Source of the DNA: Hyphomonas sp. L-53-1-40
Lineage (GTDB): Bacteria > Pseudomonadota > Alphaproteobacteria > Caulobacterales > Hyphomonadaceae
Assembly (NCBI RefSeq): GCF_000682775.1
Contig: NZ_AWFI01000019.1
Location: forward strand, 89,411-153,410
DNA: 64,000 bases
Reading direction: 5' to 3'
A model generated the notes under the pieces. The model searched no databases. It was not told the origin of the DNA and saw nothing but the letters and a program-made list of their open reading frames with translations. Every line of letters begins with the position of its first letter. Within the stretch, counting starts at the first letter, position 1. This document shows positions 26,222 to 34,228 of this stretch, in pieces. The translations under genes and the position numbers were made by a program.

Positions 26222-26238
26222 CTGGCACGGTCCTTGAA
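26222..26238 (+). promoter_or_regulatory. Sigma-54 promoter of the psp operon
   Basis: CTGGCACGGTCCTTGAA matches the -24/-12 consensus TGGCACG-N4-TTGCW except one base in the -12 element (GA for GC). It lies 62 bases before the first small gene of the operon and downstream of the pspF divergent region. Confidence 0.8.
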
Positions 26239-26299
26239 ATGACAGAAGGGCTCGGAGCGACAGGGCGTTGCTCACAAACACAAGAAGGACAAACTGAAA

Positions 26300-26431
26300 A
26301 TGGAAGATCGCTACAACACTTCGGAAGCCCGCTCGGATGCTGGCCGTTTCGGTCGGTGGCTCGCGACGCGCCCGGCGGAAAGCTGGATGTTCTTCGTCGT
26401 CGGCATCTTCTTCGGCGGTCTGTTCTTCTAA
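26300..26431 (+). CDS. 43-residue membrane protein, first gene of psp operon
   Basis: A small protein starting MEDRYNTSEARSDAGR and ending in a hydrophobic tail (WMFFVVGIFFGGLFF), so a single C-terminal membrane segment with a polar, arginine-containing N-terminus. AAGGAC lies 10 bases before the ATG. It is the first frame after the sigma-54 promoter and 30 bases before pspA. I do not recognise a family. Its place says it is made together with the Psp proteins; a role in tethering PspA is possible but unproven. Confidence 0.7.
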   Translation: MEDRYNTSEARSDAGRFGRWLATRPAESWMFFVVGIFFGGLFF

Positions 26432-26461
26432 TCCTCCCCCCACTCACGAAAGGACACCAAA

Positions 26462-27154
26462 ATGGGCTTGTTCTCCCGACTCGGTGACATCATCAATTCC
26501 AACATCAACGCGATGCTCGACAGCGCCGAAAATCCTGAAAAGATTGCCCGGCTCATCATCCAGGAAATGGAAGATACGCTGGTTGAGGTTCGCACCGCCG
26601 CGGCCCGCGCCATGGCAGACAAAAAGGAAATGGAACGCGAAATCGTCCATTTCACGCAGACCCGCGACGAGTGGGCTGCAAAGGCTGAATTGGCCATCGA
26701 CAAGGGTCGTGAAGACCTTGCTCGTGGCGCTCTGACAGCCAAGCAAAAAGCTGATGGCGAAATCGAACGCCGCAAGCTGGCAATGGACGCGGCTGAAGAA
26801 GCCTTTGAGAAGCGTCAGGACGATCTGGCCAAGCTTCAAGCCAAGCTCGATGAAGCGAAGGCAAAGCATCGGGCACTGATGATGCGTCGTGAAGCTGCTG
26901 AACAGCGCATTCGCATCCGCAGCCAGGTCTATGACGGCAAAGTGGATGACGCGCTGGCTCGTTACGGCAATATCGAGCGCAAGGTCGATGAAATGGAAGC
27001 CTATGCTGACACGATCAAGGGCCGTGAACCGACCCTCGAAGCCGAATTCGCCGCGCTGGAGCGTGACGAGAGCGTCGAGAAGGAACTCGAAGCCCTGAAA
27101 GCGAAGCGCGCCAAGTCATCGGCGAAGTCTTCCAGCAAGAAATCGGAGGACTAA
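26462..27154 (+). CDS. pspA: Phage shock protein A (PspA/IM30 family)
   Basis: A 230-residue, almost wholly helical coiled-coil protein. The amphipathic N-terminal helix MGLFSRLGDIINSNINAML and the family core (NPEKIARLIIQEMEDTLVEVR) are clear. It is an ESCRT-III-like protein that assembles on damaged inner membrane and, in the known system, inhibits PspF. The tail is lysine- and serine-rich (KSSAKSSSKKSED). Ribosome binding site AAAGGACACC. Confidence 0.95.
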   Translation: MGLFSRLGDIINSNINAMLDSAENPEKIARLIIQEMEDTLVEVRTAAARAMADKKEMEREIVHFTQTRDEWAAKAELAIDKGREDLARGALTAKQKADGEIERRKLAMDAAEEAFEKRQDDLAKLQAKLDEAKAKHRALMMRREAAEQRIRIRSQVYDGKVDDALARYGNIERKVDEMEAYADTIKGREPTLEAEFAALERDESVEKELEALKAKRAKSSAKSSSKKSED

Positions 27155-27157
27155 TCG

Positions 27158-27268
27158 ATGTTGTTTTCACTCGCTTGCCTCACCGGCTTCATGACGCTGG
27201 TTTGCGCTCCGGGCCTTATCGCCCAGGCGCGCGCCAACCGGCAGCAATCTGCTGACGAGGCCGCCTGA
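27158..27268 (+). CDS. 36-residue membrane peptide in the psp operon
   Basis: A short frame between pspA and pspB: MLFSLACLTGFMTLVCAPGLIAQARANRQQ and six more residues. One hydrophobic segment, then a basic-polar tail. The pspA stop is followed by GGAGGA in phase for this ATG, and its own TGA overlaps the pspB ATG (TGATG), which implies translational coupling. No family is recognised. The tight coupling is the main evidence that it is translated. Confidence 0.65.
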   Translation: MLFSLACLTGFMTLVCAPGLIAQARANRQQSADEAA

Positions 27269-27522
27269 TGGATGAGTTTATTCCAATCATAGCGATCGTC
27301 TCGCTGTTCATCGTCCTCCCGGGCATGATCTTCCACTACATCACCCTGTGGCGGAAGCAGAAAACCCTGATGCCCGACGATGAGCGCATGATGGAGGATC
27401 TCTGGCGCTCGGCCAAGGCGATGGAACGCCGGATCGAGACGCTCGAATCTCTCCTTGAGCAGAGCGAAGCGGACAGCCCCCGCAGGCCGCCTCGTTCTTC
27501 CCGCCCCACTTTTGACGACTAA
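27268..27522 (+). CDS. pspB: Phage shock protein B
   Basis: An 84-residue bitopic protein: an N-terminal membrane segment (IPIIAIVSLFIVLPGMIFHYI) and a cytoplasmic coiled coil containing AKAMERRIETLESLLE, as in PspB. With PspC it senses membrane stress and draws PspA away from PspF in the known system. It has a C-terminal proline/arginine extension (PRRPPRSSRP) beyond the usual family end. It is coupled to the peptide gene before it. Confidence 0.88.
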   Translation: MDEFIPIIAIVSLFIVLPGMIFHYITLWRKQKTLMPDDERMMEDLWRSAKAMERRIETLESLLEQSEADSPRRPPRSSRPTFDD

Positions 27523-27534
27523 GGACCCAGACAT

Positions 27535-27981
27535 ATGTCCCGCCAATCCCGTGCCTACCGTGATACAGCCCCAGAAGGCGACCAGTACGGCTCCCCGAAT
27601 CCGAAGCGCTACTACCGCTCGCGCCATGACAAGGTCATTGCCGGTGTCTGTGGCGGCCTTGCCGAACGCTTTGGTTGGGAACCCATCCTGGTGCGCCTGC
27701 TGGCCGTGCTCGCCTTTTTCTTTGTCGCCGGGCCGATCGCCCTGATCGCCTATATCGTTGTCTGGATGATCACACCGCGGACACCTTTGGGCGGTCGTAC
27801 CATATCACCGGAAGAAGATGTCTTCTGGCGCAATGTGAACGATCGCCCCAGAGCCACTTTCGGGAACCTGAAATACACTTTCATGGATCTCGATGAACGC
27901 CTCAGGGATATCGAACGCAAGGTCACGTCTGACGAGTGGCGCCTGCGCAAGGAATTCCGCGACCTGGAGCGTGGCAACTAG
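27535..27981 (+). CDS. pspC: Phage shock protein C (PspC domain)
   Basis: A 148-residue protein. The PspC domain spans roughly residues 22-85: RSRHDKVIAGVCGGLAERFG, followed by a long hydrophobic region ending in YIVVWMITP. After it comes a cytoplasmic tail with a coiled-coil pattern (LDERLRDIERKVTSDEWRLR). It pairs with PspB as the membrane sensor. It lies 12 bases after pspB and is followed by a further small membrane-protein gene. Confidence 0.92.
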   Translation: MSRQSRAYRDTAPEGDQYGSPNPKRYYRSRHDKVIAGVCGGLAERFGWEPILVRLLAVLAFFFVAGPIALIAYIVVWMITPRTPLGGRTISPEEDVFWRNVNDRPRATFGNLKYTFMDLDERLRDIERKVTSDEWRLRKEFRDLERGN

Positions 27982-28026
27982 ACCGCGCCCATTCACCCTA
28001 ACCATCCGACAAGAAGGACCGGAAAA

Positions 28027-28236
28027 ATGCGTAAGGGGACGCTACTGACGAATAACTGGCTGCTCGGAGGGATTTCCATCCTCATCCTGATGATGGTACT
28101 CTTTCTCTCTAGCCTCCAAGGACAGACAGCACTGGAGTTCGGCGGGCTTCAGATGACGTTTGCGCCGCACGAAGAGGGGGGCGTTCGCCTCAGCATCGCC
28201 CGCTCTTTCGGCGATTCAGACTTCACCGCGCTTTAA
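28027..28236 (+). CDS. 69-residue membrane protein ending the psp operon
   Basis: One N-terminal membrane segment ([18 protein letters not shown]) and a short soluble tail with no family resemblance I know. AGAAGGACCGGAAAA precedes the ATG, and the gene is 45 bases after pspC in the same direction, so it is likely the last gene of the operon. Its end overlaps the convergent mnmC by 21 bases. It may be a local counterpart of enterobacterial pspD or pspG, but the sequences do not obviously match. Confidence 0.65.
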   Translation: MRKGTLLTNNWLLGGISILILMMVLFLSSLQGQTALEFGGLQMTFAPHEEGGVRLSIARSFGDSDFTAL

Positions 28237-30066
28237 GGCACGAACAATCAGGCGCATGGGGCTGACCGCCTCAAGCGCCGCCACTTCGGCGGGGGACGGC
28301 CCGCCAAGGCACATGGCCGCCAGCACCCGGCCGGCCCAGGGGCCCCAGGTAAAGCCGCGCGCGCCAAAACCGTTCACCATGAATATGCCCGGCAACACGG
28401 GGGCGTCCGCATCGACAGGGCGCCCTTTTCGCATGCCGGAAAATGTCTCCAGCGCTGCAGGATAATCGGGCACGGCGCCGACCAGGGGCAATCGATCAGC
28501 GGTGGTCGCACGAATGGCAGCGCGAGACTGAACGGGCAGCGACGTTGCGCTTCGTTGCCACCATGGAGACAATTGTCGCAATGCGTCGGCATTGGTGGCG
28601 CGGGCAGCGGCGGACGTTGCAGCCGGTACACCATCTTCGATTTTTTCAAACGTAGCGCCCCAGAGCCTCTGATCTTCCAATGCCAGTGCGTAGTGCCCGC
28701 TCGCCATTGCCTCTGCTTGAACGGGTGTGGCGTCCGCGACGCTCTCGACCTGACCCAATCGGCCTTCCAGCCCGACCCAGCCAAGTTGCCGGTTCGTCTC
28801 CATGGCGGTGGCGAGGACGATGATGTCGAACACCTCGGCATTCACCAAGCGATTCTGAAGCGAAACCTCGACCGCTCCGGTCCGAACCTGAACATTGTCA
28901 AGCAATCCGGAAATGATCCGCGCAGGCTCAAGGATCAGTGCGCGCTTGTGGAGCAGGCCGCCGCCCGAAATGGCTTCAAGGTCTTCCAAAGGCAGAGGCG
29001 GGTCCGCGAGCAATTTCGCGAACCGGGTCTGCTCGGCCTTGTCCTTTGGCATTTGGCGTACGGTGGTTTCGTGTGCGCCTTCCATGCCTGAATAGGCGCG
29101 GCGGGCGGCAAGATAAGCGTCGATCAGCAAGCGGGCTTGCGCCGTGTCGCCCGCATCGAGCCGAGGCATCACAAGGGCCAGCGGATTGCCACTTGCGCCG
29201 CTTGCGGGACCGGTGGGGTCAAACACAGTCACATCTGCGCCGCGCTGCGCCAATGTGTAAGCCGCGCTCGCCCCGGCGATCCCTGCGCCCAGAATGGCGA
29301 CCTTTTGGCTCGGGCCACTATGCGCGCGCAGGCAGTAGATGTCCGGCTTGGCGGGAGAGGCAAGTGCCAACCTTGCTTCCAGTCGCTGCCGCTTGCGTCC
29401 GTGTCCCGGTGCTTTGGCGACATCGAAGCCGACCTCTGTCAGTCCGCGCCGAACTGCGCCTGCCACGGTGAACGTGCCGATGCTTGCGCCGGGCTTGGAG
29501 CGCTCTGCAATCAGTCCGTAAAGATCAGCTGACCACATGGCTTCATTCTTTGCCGGGCTGAATCCGTCGAGAAACCAGGCATCGGCCATGAACTGGCTCT
29601 GTGGCAGCGTGTCATGAATATCGCCGAGATGAAGCGTGAGAGTCACGCCGATATCAGGCCAGACAAGGTGGTGAACACAGCGCACAGGCCCTGGCCAATC
29701 GGCGAGCAGTCGCGCTGCCAAGCATGCCAGTTCCGGCCACGCGCCCAACGCGCGCGCCGCATCAGCCTCAGTCAGGGGATAGCCTTCGAAGCTGACAAAA
29801 TGGAGCCATGCATCCGGGGCTGGCCGGTGCGCTTGCCACAGTTCGCACAAGGCGAGGAAGTTCAATCCTGTGCCAAATCCGGTTTCGGCTACCGTGAATT
29901 CGGTCTTGCCGGCCCAGGCTTCCGGAAGGCCGCAGCCCTGCAGGAAAACCGCGCGGGTTTCGGCCAGTCCATCCCCCGCCGTGAAGTACACGTCCCCCGC
30001 CTCGCGGGCGACGGGCGTGCCGTCGTCCTTCCAGTCAATCATGGGATGCGTGAGCAAGCGGGCCAT
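28216..30066 (-). CDS. mnmC: Bifunctional tRNA mnm5s2U biosynthesis protein MnmC
   Basis: A 616-residue two-domain enzyme for the last steps of 5-methylaminomethyl-2-thiouridine at the tRNA wobble position. The N-terminal SAM methyltransferase (about 1-240) has [13 protein letters not shown] and the [11 protein letters not shown] motif. The C-terminal FAD oxidoreductase (about 250-616) begins with [15 protein letters not shown] and ends with [16 protein letters not shown]. Both catalytic halves look intact. The start at 30066 lacks a clear ribosome site; an ATG at 30042 is possible. Confidence 0.92.
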   Translation of the reverse strand: MARLLTHPMIDWKDDGTPVAREAGDVYFTAGDGLAETRAVFLQGCGLPEAWAGKTEFTVAETGFGTGLNFLALCELWQAHRPAPDAWLHFVSFEGYPLTEADAARALGAWPELACLAARLLADWPGPVRCVHHLVWPDIGVTLTLHLGDIHDTLPQSQFMADAWFLDGFSPAKNEAMWSADLYGLIAERSKPGASIGTFTVAGAVRRGLTEVGFDVAKAPGHGRKRQRLEARLALASPAKPDIYCLRAHSGPSQKVAILGAGIAGASAAYTLAQRGADVTVFDPTGPASGASGNPLALVMPRLDAGDTAQARLLIDAYLAARRAYSGMEGAHETTVRQMPKDKAEQTRFAKLLADPPLPLEDLEAISGGGLLHKRALILEPARIISGLLDNVQVRTGAVEVSLQNRLVNAEVFDIIVLATAMETNRQLGWVGLEGRLGQVESVADATPVQAEAMASGHYALALEDQRLWGATFEKIEDGVPAATSAAARATNADALRQLSPWWQRSATSLPVQSRAAIRATTADRLPLVGAVPDYPAALETFSGMRKGRPVDADAPVLPGIFMVNGFGARGFTWGPWAGRVLAAMCLGGPSPAEVAALEAVSPMRLIVRALKRGEV

Positions 30067-30219
30067 GCGAGACGGGTTAGCCGGGCAGTACCGTTTTGAA
30101 CAGTCCTCTGCGGCTGCATGCTTTCTGACACCGAATTAATCGGATCGCTCTTGTCCGTCGCGCGTTGATTGAATGACCGCGATCATGCGGCCGACACAAA
30201 CAAACTGAAGGAGACCCAA

Positions 30220-30390
30220 ATGGACAAGGAACATCTCAAGGGCGGTGCCAAGGAAGCTGAAGGCGAAGTCAAGGAAACTGTCGGTGAAATGACAGACAAC
30301 AAGAAGATGCAAGCCGAAGGCAAAATGGACAAGGCCGAAGGCGAAGCCCGCAAGACAGCGGGTGACGTAAAGGACGCCGTCAACAAATAG
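30220..30390 (+). CDS. CsbD-family stress protein
   Basis: A 56-residue, lysine- and glutamate-rich hydrophilic protein, MDKEHLKGGAKEAEGEVKE and on. It contains two GxAxEAxG-type repeats (KGGAKEAEGEVK, KAEGEARKTAGDVK) of the CsbD family. These are abundant in general stress responses; the molecular role is unknown. AAGGAGA lies 7 bases before the start, which is preferred to an in-frame start at 30169. A terminator follows directly. Confidence 0.88.
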   Translation: MDKEHLKGGAKEAEGEVKETVGEMTDNKKMQAEGKMDKAEGEARKTAGDVKDAVNK

Positions 30391-30410
30391 GCGACCCCCT
30401 GAACCACTGT

Positions 30411-30438
30411 GAAAGCCGCTCCACCCGGGGCGGCTTTT
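30411..30438 (+). terminator. Intrinsic terminator after the CsbD gene
   Basis: The stem AAAGCCGC with GCGGCTTT, with an inner CC/GG continuation, ends in TTTT. It lies 20 bases past the stop. Confidence 0.85.
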
Positions 30439-30496
30439 CCTTGCGTGCTGCTTGATGGCGCGCCACATAGAGCCTCTCAGCAGAAGGCATGCAATC

Positions 30497-30784
30497 ATGA
30501 GTGAGTTTGAGATCAAGCGCGAAGACGGAGAGACCGGCGGGCGCTATGTCACCTTGGTCAACGGCCACGAGGCCGAGATGACCTATTCGAAGGCGGGTAC
30601 GGAGCGGATCATCATCGACCATACCGGCGTTCCGAAAGCGCTCGGCGGCATGGGTGTCGGCGTAGCCCTGGTCAAACGCGCGGTTGAGGATGCGCGCCGG
30701 GACGGAATCAAGATCATTCCGCTGTGCCCTTTCGCGAAGGCGCAAATTCAAAAACATGCAGAATGGCAGGATGTACTGGCATGA
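30497..30784 (+). CDS. Small GNAT-fold acetyltransferase (YjdJ-like)
   Basis: A 95-residue minimal GNAT-type protein. MTYSKAGTERIIIDHTGVPKALGGMGVGVALVKRAV carries the acetyl-CoA loop (G-G-M-G-V-G) and IIPLCPFAKAQIQKH is the family C-terminus. Substrate unknown; the human relative NATD1 is equally small. Its stop overlaps the start of the next gene, which is a shorter and more divergent version of the same fold. Confidence 0.82.
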   Translation: MSEFEIKREDGETGGRYVTLVNGHEAEMTYSKAGTERIIIDHTGVPKALGGMGVGVALVKRAVEDARRDGIKIIPLCPFAKAQIQKHAEWQDVLA

Positions 30785-31062
30785 CCACGATACCCATCAC
30801 CCATGATGAAAATCATATGCGTTACAGCTATTTCGAGAACGGGCTGGAAGCGTATCTGACCTATGAGCGTCCGCGTACCGGGCTACGCCATATCACGCAC
30901 ACGATCGTGCCGGGAGAACTGGGTGGACGCGGCCTTGGCAAAAATCTGGTGACGCGTGTGATGAATGACATCATTGCTGCGGGTGAGACGGTCTCTTCGT
31001 CTTGCTGGTTTGCAACGGCACTTATTGAAAAGACGCCGGAATGGGCTGCCCTGAGGGGATGA
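30781..31062 (+). CDS. Second small GNAT-fold protein, divergent paralogue
   Basis: A 93-residue protein with the pattern AYLTYERPRTGLRHITHTIVPGELGGRGLGKNLVTRV, matching the preceding gene (E-x-x-Y-x-x-x-x-x-x-R-x-I-x-H-T-x-V-P-x-x-L-G-G-x-G-x-G). The acetyl-CoA loop is kept, but the C-terminal CPFA motif is replaced by SSSCWFATALIEKTPEW. It probably arose by tandem duplication. ATGA overlaps on both sides (30781 and 31059) tie three genes together in one message. Confidence 0.8.
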   Translation: MTTIPITHDENHMRYSYFENGLEAYLTYERPRTGLRHITHTIVPGELGGRGLGKNLVTRVMNDIIAAGETVSSSCWFATALIEKTPEWAALRG

Positions 31063-31508
31063 CCAAGCCTTTCTGGAAAACCACACCACTGGCTCAGATG
31101 TCATCGCAGGAATGGGAATCCCTCTGCGACGGCTGTGGCAAATGCTGCCTGCTCAAACTGGAAGACGAAGACACCGGTGAGATCGCTTACACGCGACTCC
31201 ATTGCCGCCTGTTTGACGGGGATAGCTGTCAGTGTGCCGATTACAAAAATCGCAAGAAGATCGTCGAAGACTGCGTGATTCTTACTCCGAAGAAGGTCGA
31301 GGAAATCCGCTGGATGCCAAAGACCTGCGCCTATCGCCTGATCCATGAGGGCAAGGAGCTGCCGGACTGGCACTATCTCGTATGTGGTGACCGCAGCCGC
31401 ATCCACGAAGAGGGGCATTCGATCCGGGGACGCACCGTTTCCGAGGACACGGTCTTCGATGAGGACACAGAAGACTGGGTCGTCGACTGGGAAGGCAATG
31501 AACCCTAG
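31059..31508 (+). CDS. YcgN-family cysteine cluster protein (UPF0260)
   Basis: A 149-residue protein with eight conserved cysteines in the family order: CDGCGKCC near residue 24, then C-x-x-F-D-G-D-S-C-Q-C near 52, a later D-C and T-C-A-Y. The arrangement suggests a metal or Fe-S site. No function is established for the family. It overlaps the second GNAT-type gene by 4 bases. Its stop shares CTAG (31505-31508) with the convergent LysR remnant. Confidence 0.88.
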   Translation: MTKPFWKTTPLAQMSSQEWESLCDGCGKCCLLKLEDEDTGEIAYTRLHCRLFDGDSCQCADYKNRKKIVEDCVILTPKKVEEIRWMPKTCAYRLIHEGKELPDWHYLVCGDRSRIHEEGHSIRGRTVSEDTVFDEDTEDWVVDWEGNEP

Positions 31509-32411
31509 ACGCCGACCACTTCACTATTGGTCGCCTCGGTCTTCAGCCATTTGATGAAGTTGCGCACATCTGGCGTCAGGTGACGGCCTTTCGGGTAGAC
31601 GATCCAGTACCCGAAATCGATCAGGTGGGAGCCATCCGCGAAGGGCGCGACCAGCCGACCAGAGGCGAGATCCGCTGCTGCAATCGCGCGTTTGGCAAGC
31701 GCCACGCCGCGCCCGGCGGCAGCTGAAACGTGGGCCGCGTGAGCCATCAACATCTTTCACATTCCGCGCACGCAGCCAGCTGGCCCAGTCGGGGCAGGAC
31801 GGGTCATTCTCGTTGCTCTCATCATGGATCAGTGTGTGATGCCGCAAATCCGAAGGCTTACGGATCGCGTCGGTTCCTTCCAGCAGGGCAGGGGAACAGA
31901 CCGGCAAGACAGTCTCGTCCATCAGCTTTTCAGATTTCAGGCCGTCATAATTGCCCCGGCCATAGCGGATTGCGAAATCGGCATCGGCCGTGGTGAAATC
32001 GGTCAGGCCCATATCGGCCGAGATCCAGGCCTCGGTCTCCTCATGTTCCCGGTGGAAGCCATCAAGGCGGGGCGCCAGCCATTTCGCGGCGAAGGACGGC
32101 GCAGATGACACCATGACCCGGCCTTTGCGCGCTGGAGCCTGCATGATCCGCCCGGCTTCAGAAATTCTCTCGAATGCATCGCGCACCAGCGGCAGGCTGG
32201 CCTGGGCGGCATCTGTCAGCAAAACTGAACGGCCTGTGCGCTTGAACAGGGGCGTGCCAGCATATTCTTCCAGCTGCCTTATCTGTTGTGAAATCGCGCC
32301 GGGCGTGACATTCAGCTCTTCGGCAGCCTGTGTAAAAGACAGCCGCCGCGCGGCGGCCTCAAAAGCTCTCAGCGCGTTCAATGGGGGAAGTCGGTCGGAT
32401 GAGTCTGACAT
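31505..32411 (-). pseudogene. GcvA-like LysR regulator, frameshifted
   Basis: The N-terminal HTH (LPPLNALRAFEAAARRLSFTQ, near residue 7) and most of the effector domain, through WASWLRARNVKDVDGSRGPRFS, read in one frame. The family then expects a short helix followed by AAAGRGVALA. That continuation, with ASGRLVAPF and YWIVYP, is present in a different frame ending at 31505. About eight residues are missing at the break near 31730, consistent with a deletion of 23 bases or a similar length. Unless it is a sequence error, the regulator is inactive. It is divergent from cysG. Confidence 0.8.
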
Positions 32412-32519
32412 GGATAGTTTCTCTAAAGGATCGCTGTAGGGGTTCATGCTTGCGTCCGCCGCGTCAAGAGCCATTTTGACACCTGACTGATCAGCTTGCC
32501 TAAAAAGAGGTCCGCCCGC

Positions 32520-33926
32520 ATGCGCCAATTCCCGGCTTTCTTCAACATGGATGACGCGCGCGTCGTCGTGTTCGGCGGTGGTGAGGAAGCGCGCCGCAAG
32601 GTGCGCCTGCTCGCCAAAACACCGGCGCATATCACTGTAATCATCGGAAAAGACATCGATTCCGGCTTCGCTCAGGAGTTTGCTGGGCGCATCACGATTG
32701 CGCCGCAGGACCAGGCTGGCGCCGCGCTCGATGTTGCCCGTTTTGCAATTGTGGCCTGCCGAATTGATGAAAACACAGATCGCGCGATCACTTGGGCGCG
32801 CCAATATGGCGTGCCTTTGAATGTCGTCGATCGGCCAGATCTCTGCGATTTTACGGTTCCATCCATCATGGACCGCGGCGAGATTGTTGCTGCCGTGGCC
32901 TCGGGCGGCTCTGCGCCTGTACTTGCCAAATCGGTGCGAGCCAAACTTGAAGCGCTTACACCCGCACGCATCGGCGATCTGGCGGAACTGGCCGGACGCA
33001 TGCGAGAAGAGGTGAAGTCCAAATTGCCGGATTCTGGCGCGCGTCGGAAGTTCTGGGAGAGCGTGCTCAATGGCAAGGCTGCCGAACTTGCCTATGCGGG
33101 CGAGTTGGAAGCTGCTGAACAGGCGATGCGCGACGCACTGTCCGGCGGCCGGACGCAAGGCGTGGTTCATCTGGTTGGCGCGGGTCCGGGTGATCCGGAG
33201 CTGCTGACCCTGAAGGCGCTGCGCCTGCTGCAGGAAGCCGACATTGTCTATTATGACCGTCTGGTCAGCAACGATATCCTGACGCTCATTCGCCGGGATG
33301 CCGACCGCGTGTCTGTCGGCAAGAGCAAGGGCGACCATTCCGTCCCGCAGGATGAAATTCACGAAATGCTGATCCGCTCGGCCCGCGATGGCAAGCGCGT
33401 TGTACGCCTGAAGGGCGGCGACCCGTTTATCTTCGGGCGTGGCGGTGAAGAGATGGAAGCGGTGCTGGCCGCAGGCGTCGAAGCCTTCGTGGTGCCGGGT
33501 ATTTCGTCGGCGCTGGGATGCGCGGCGCAGGCAGGTGTACCGCTGACCCATCGCGATCACGCCCAGAGCCTGACCTTCGTCACCGGCCATGCCAAGGCGG
33601 GCGGCGTGCCCGATCTCGATTGGGAGTCTCTGGCCAAGCCGAACCAGACCGTCACCGTCTTCATGGGCGTCGGCACAGCGGCCGCCATTACTGACAAGTT
33701 GATCGAAGCCGGGCGCGCGCCAGACACGCCGGTCGCAGTGATCGAGAACGGCACGCGGCCGAACGAAATTCAGGTTTTCGGTATTCTTGCTGAACTGCCT
33801 GACCTGATCACAGACAATGGTATCGAGGGTCCAGCATTGCTCATCATCGGCAAAGTGGCGGGCCTGCCTTTCGCGAGTGGCGCAATCGGCCTTTCAGGCT
33901 GCGTCAGCCAGGAGACTTTCGTATGA
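32520..33926 (+). CDS. cysG: Siroheme synthase (trifunctional CysG)
   Basis: A 468-residue enzyme that makes siroheme, the sulfite reductase cofactor, from uroporphyrinogen III. The N-terminal part (about 1-205) is the NAD-dependent precorrin-2 dehydrogenase/ferrochelatase, with VVVFGGGEEARRK and VASGGSAPVLAK. The C-terminal part (about 215-460) is the SAM methyltransferase, with VGAGPGDPELLT, YYDRLVS, RLKGGDPFIFGRGGEE and PLTHRD. The ATG at 32520 has AAGAGG ahead. It heads a six-gene cysteine operon with overlapping genes. Confidence 0.95.
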   Translation: MRQFPAFFNMDDARVVVFGGGEEARRKVRLLAKTPAHITVIIGKDIDSGFAQEFAGRITIAPQDQAGAALDVARFAIVACRIDENTDRAITWARQYGVPLNVVDRPDLCDFTVPSIMDRGEIVAAVASGGSAPVLAKSVRAKLEALTPARIGDLAELAGRMREEVKSKLPDSGARRKFWESVLNGKAAELAYAGELEAAEQAMRDALSGGRTQGVVHLVGAGPGDPELLTLKALRLLQEADIVYYDRLVSNDILTLIRRDADRVSVGKSKGDHSVPQDEIHEMLIRSARDGKRVVRLKGGDPFIFGRGGEEMEAVLAAGVEAFVVPGISSALGCAAQAGVPLTHRDHAQSLTFVTGHAKAGGVPDLDWESLAKPNQTVTVFMGVGTAAAITDKLIEAGRAPDTPVAVIENGTRPNEIQVFGILAELPDLITDNGIEGPALLIIGKVAGLPFASGAIGLSGCVSQETFV

Positions 33927-34228
33927 CATCCGTTCGCCCGAAACTTAAGCCGGATACGCCAAAGGCCGTCACCGCATGGGAAACCGCGACCGGCCAGAAT
34001 GTCTGGATGGCCGCCGACGGCAGCTGGACCCAGGACGTTTCAAAAGTTGCCGCCTTTACCGGCGATGAGGCCGAAGCACGCCTTGCAGATGCCCAGACGC
34101 AGGAGGGCATCGTTACCGATCCCTACTTCATGGAAGTTACCGAGACCGGGGAGATCACGGGCCGCGAGACCCTGCGCGAAACGATCCGCGCAAAAGGTCC
34201 GACCGTTTCCTATGGAGAGGGCGTGTAA
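33923..34228 (+). CDS. DUF2849 protein of the sulfite reductase operon
   Basis: A 101-residue soluble protein, containing TPKAVTAWETATGQNVWMAADG, of the DUF2849 family. The family is almost always found between cysG and cysI in alphaproteobacteria, so it probably helps sulfite reductase or siroheme handling, but no activity is known. Its ATG overlaps the cysG stop (ATGA), and its stop overlaps the next start (TAATG). Confidence 0.85.
   Translation: MTSVRPKLKPDTPKAVTAWETATGQNVWMAADGSWTQDVSKVAAFTGDEAEARLADAQTQEGIVTDPYFMEVTETGEITGRETLRETIRAKGPTVSYGEGV

Noticed and set aside
31524..33590. A 688-codon open frame on the minus strand spanning cysG and the LysR gene
   Set aside because: Only its last part is a real regulator. 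The rest is antisense to cysG, and the real protein starts near 32411 and is frameshifted.
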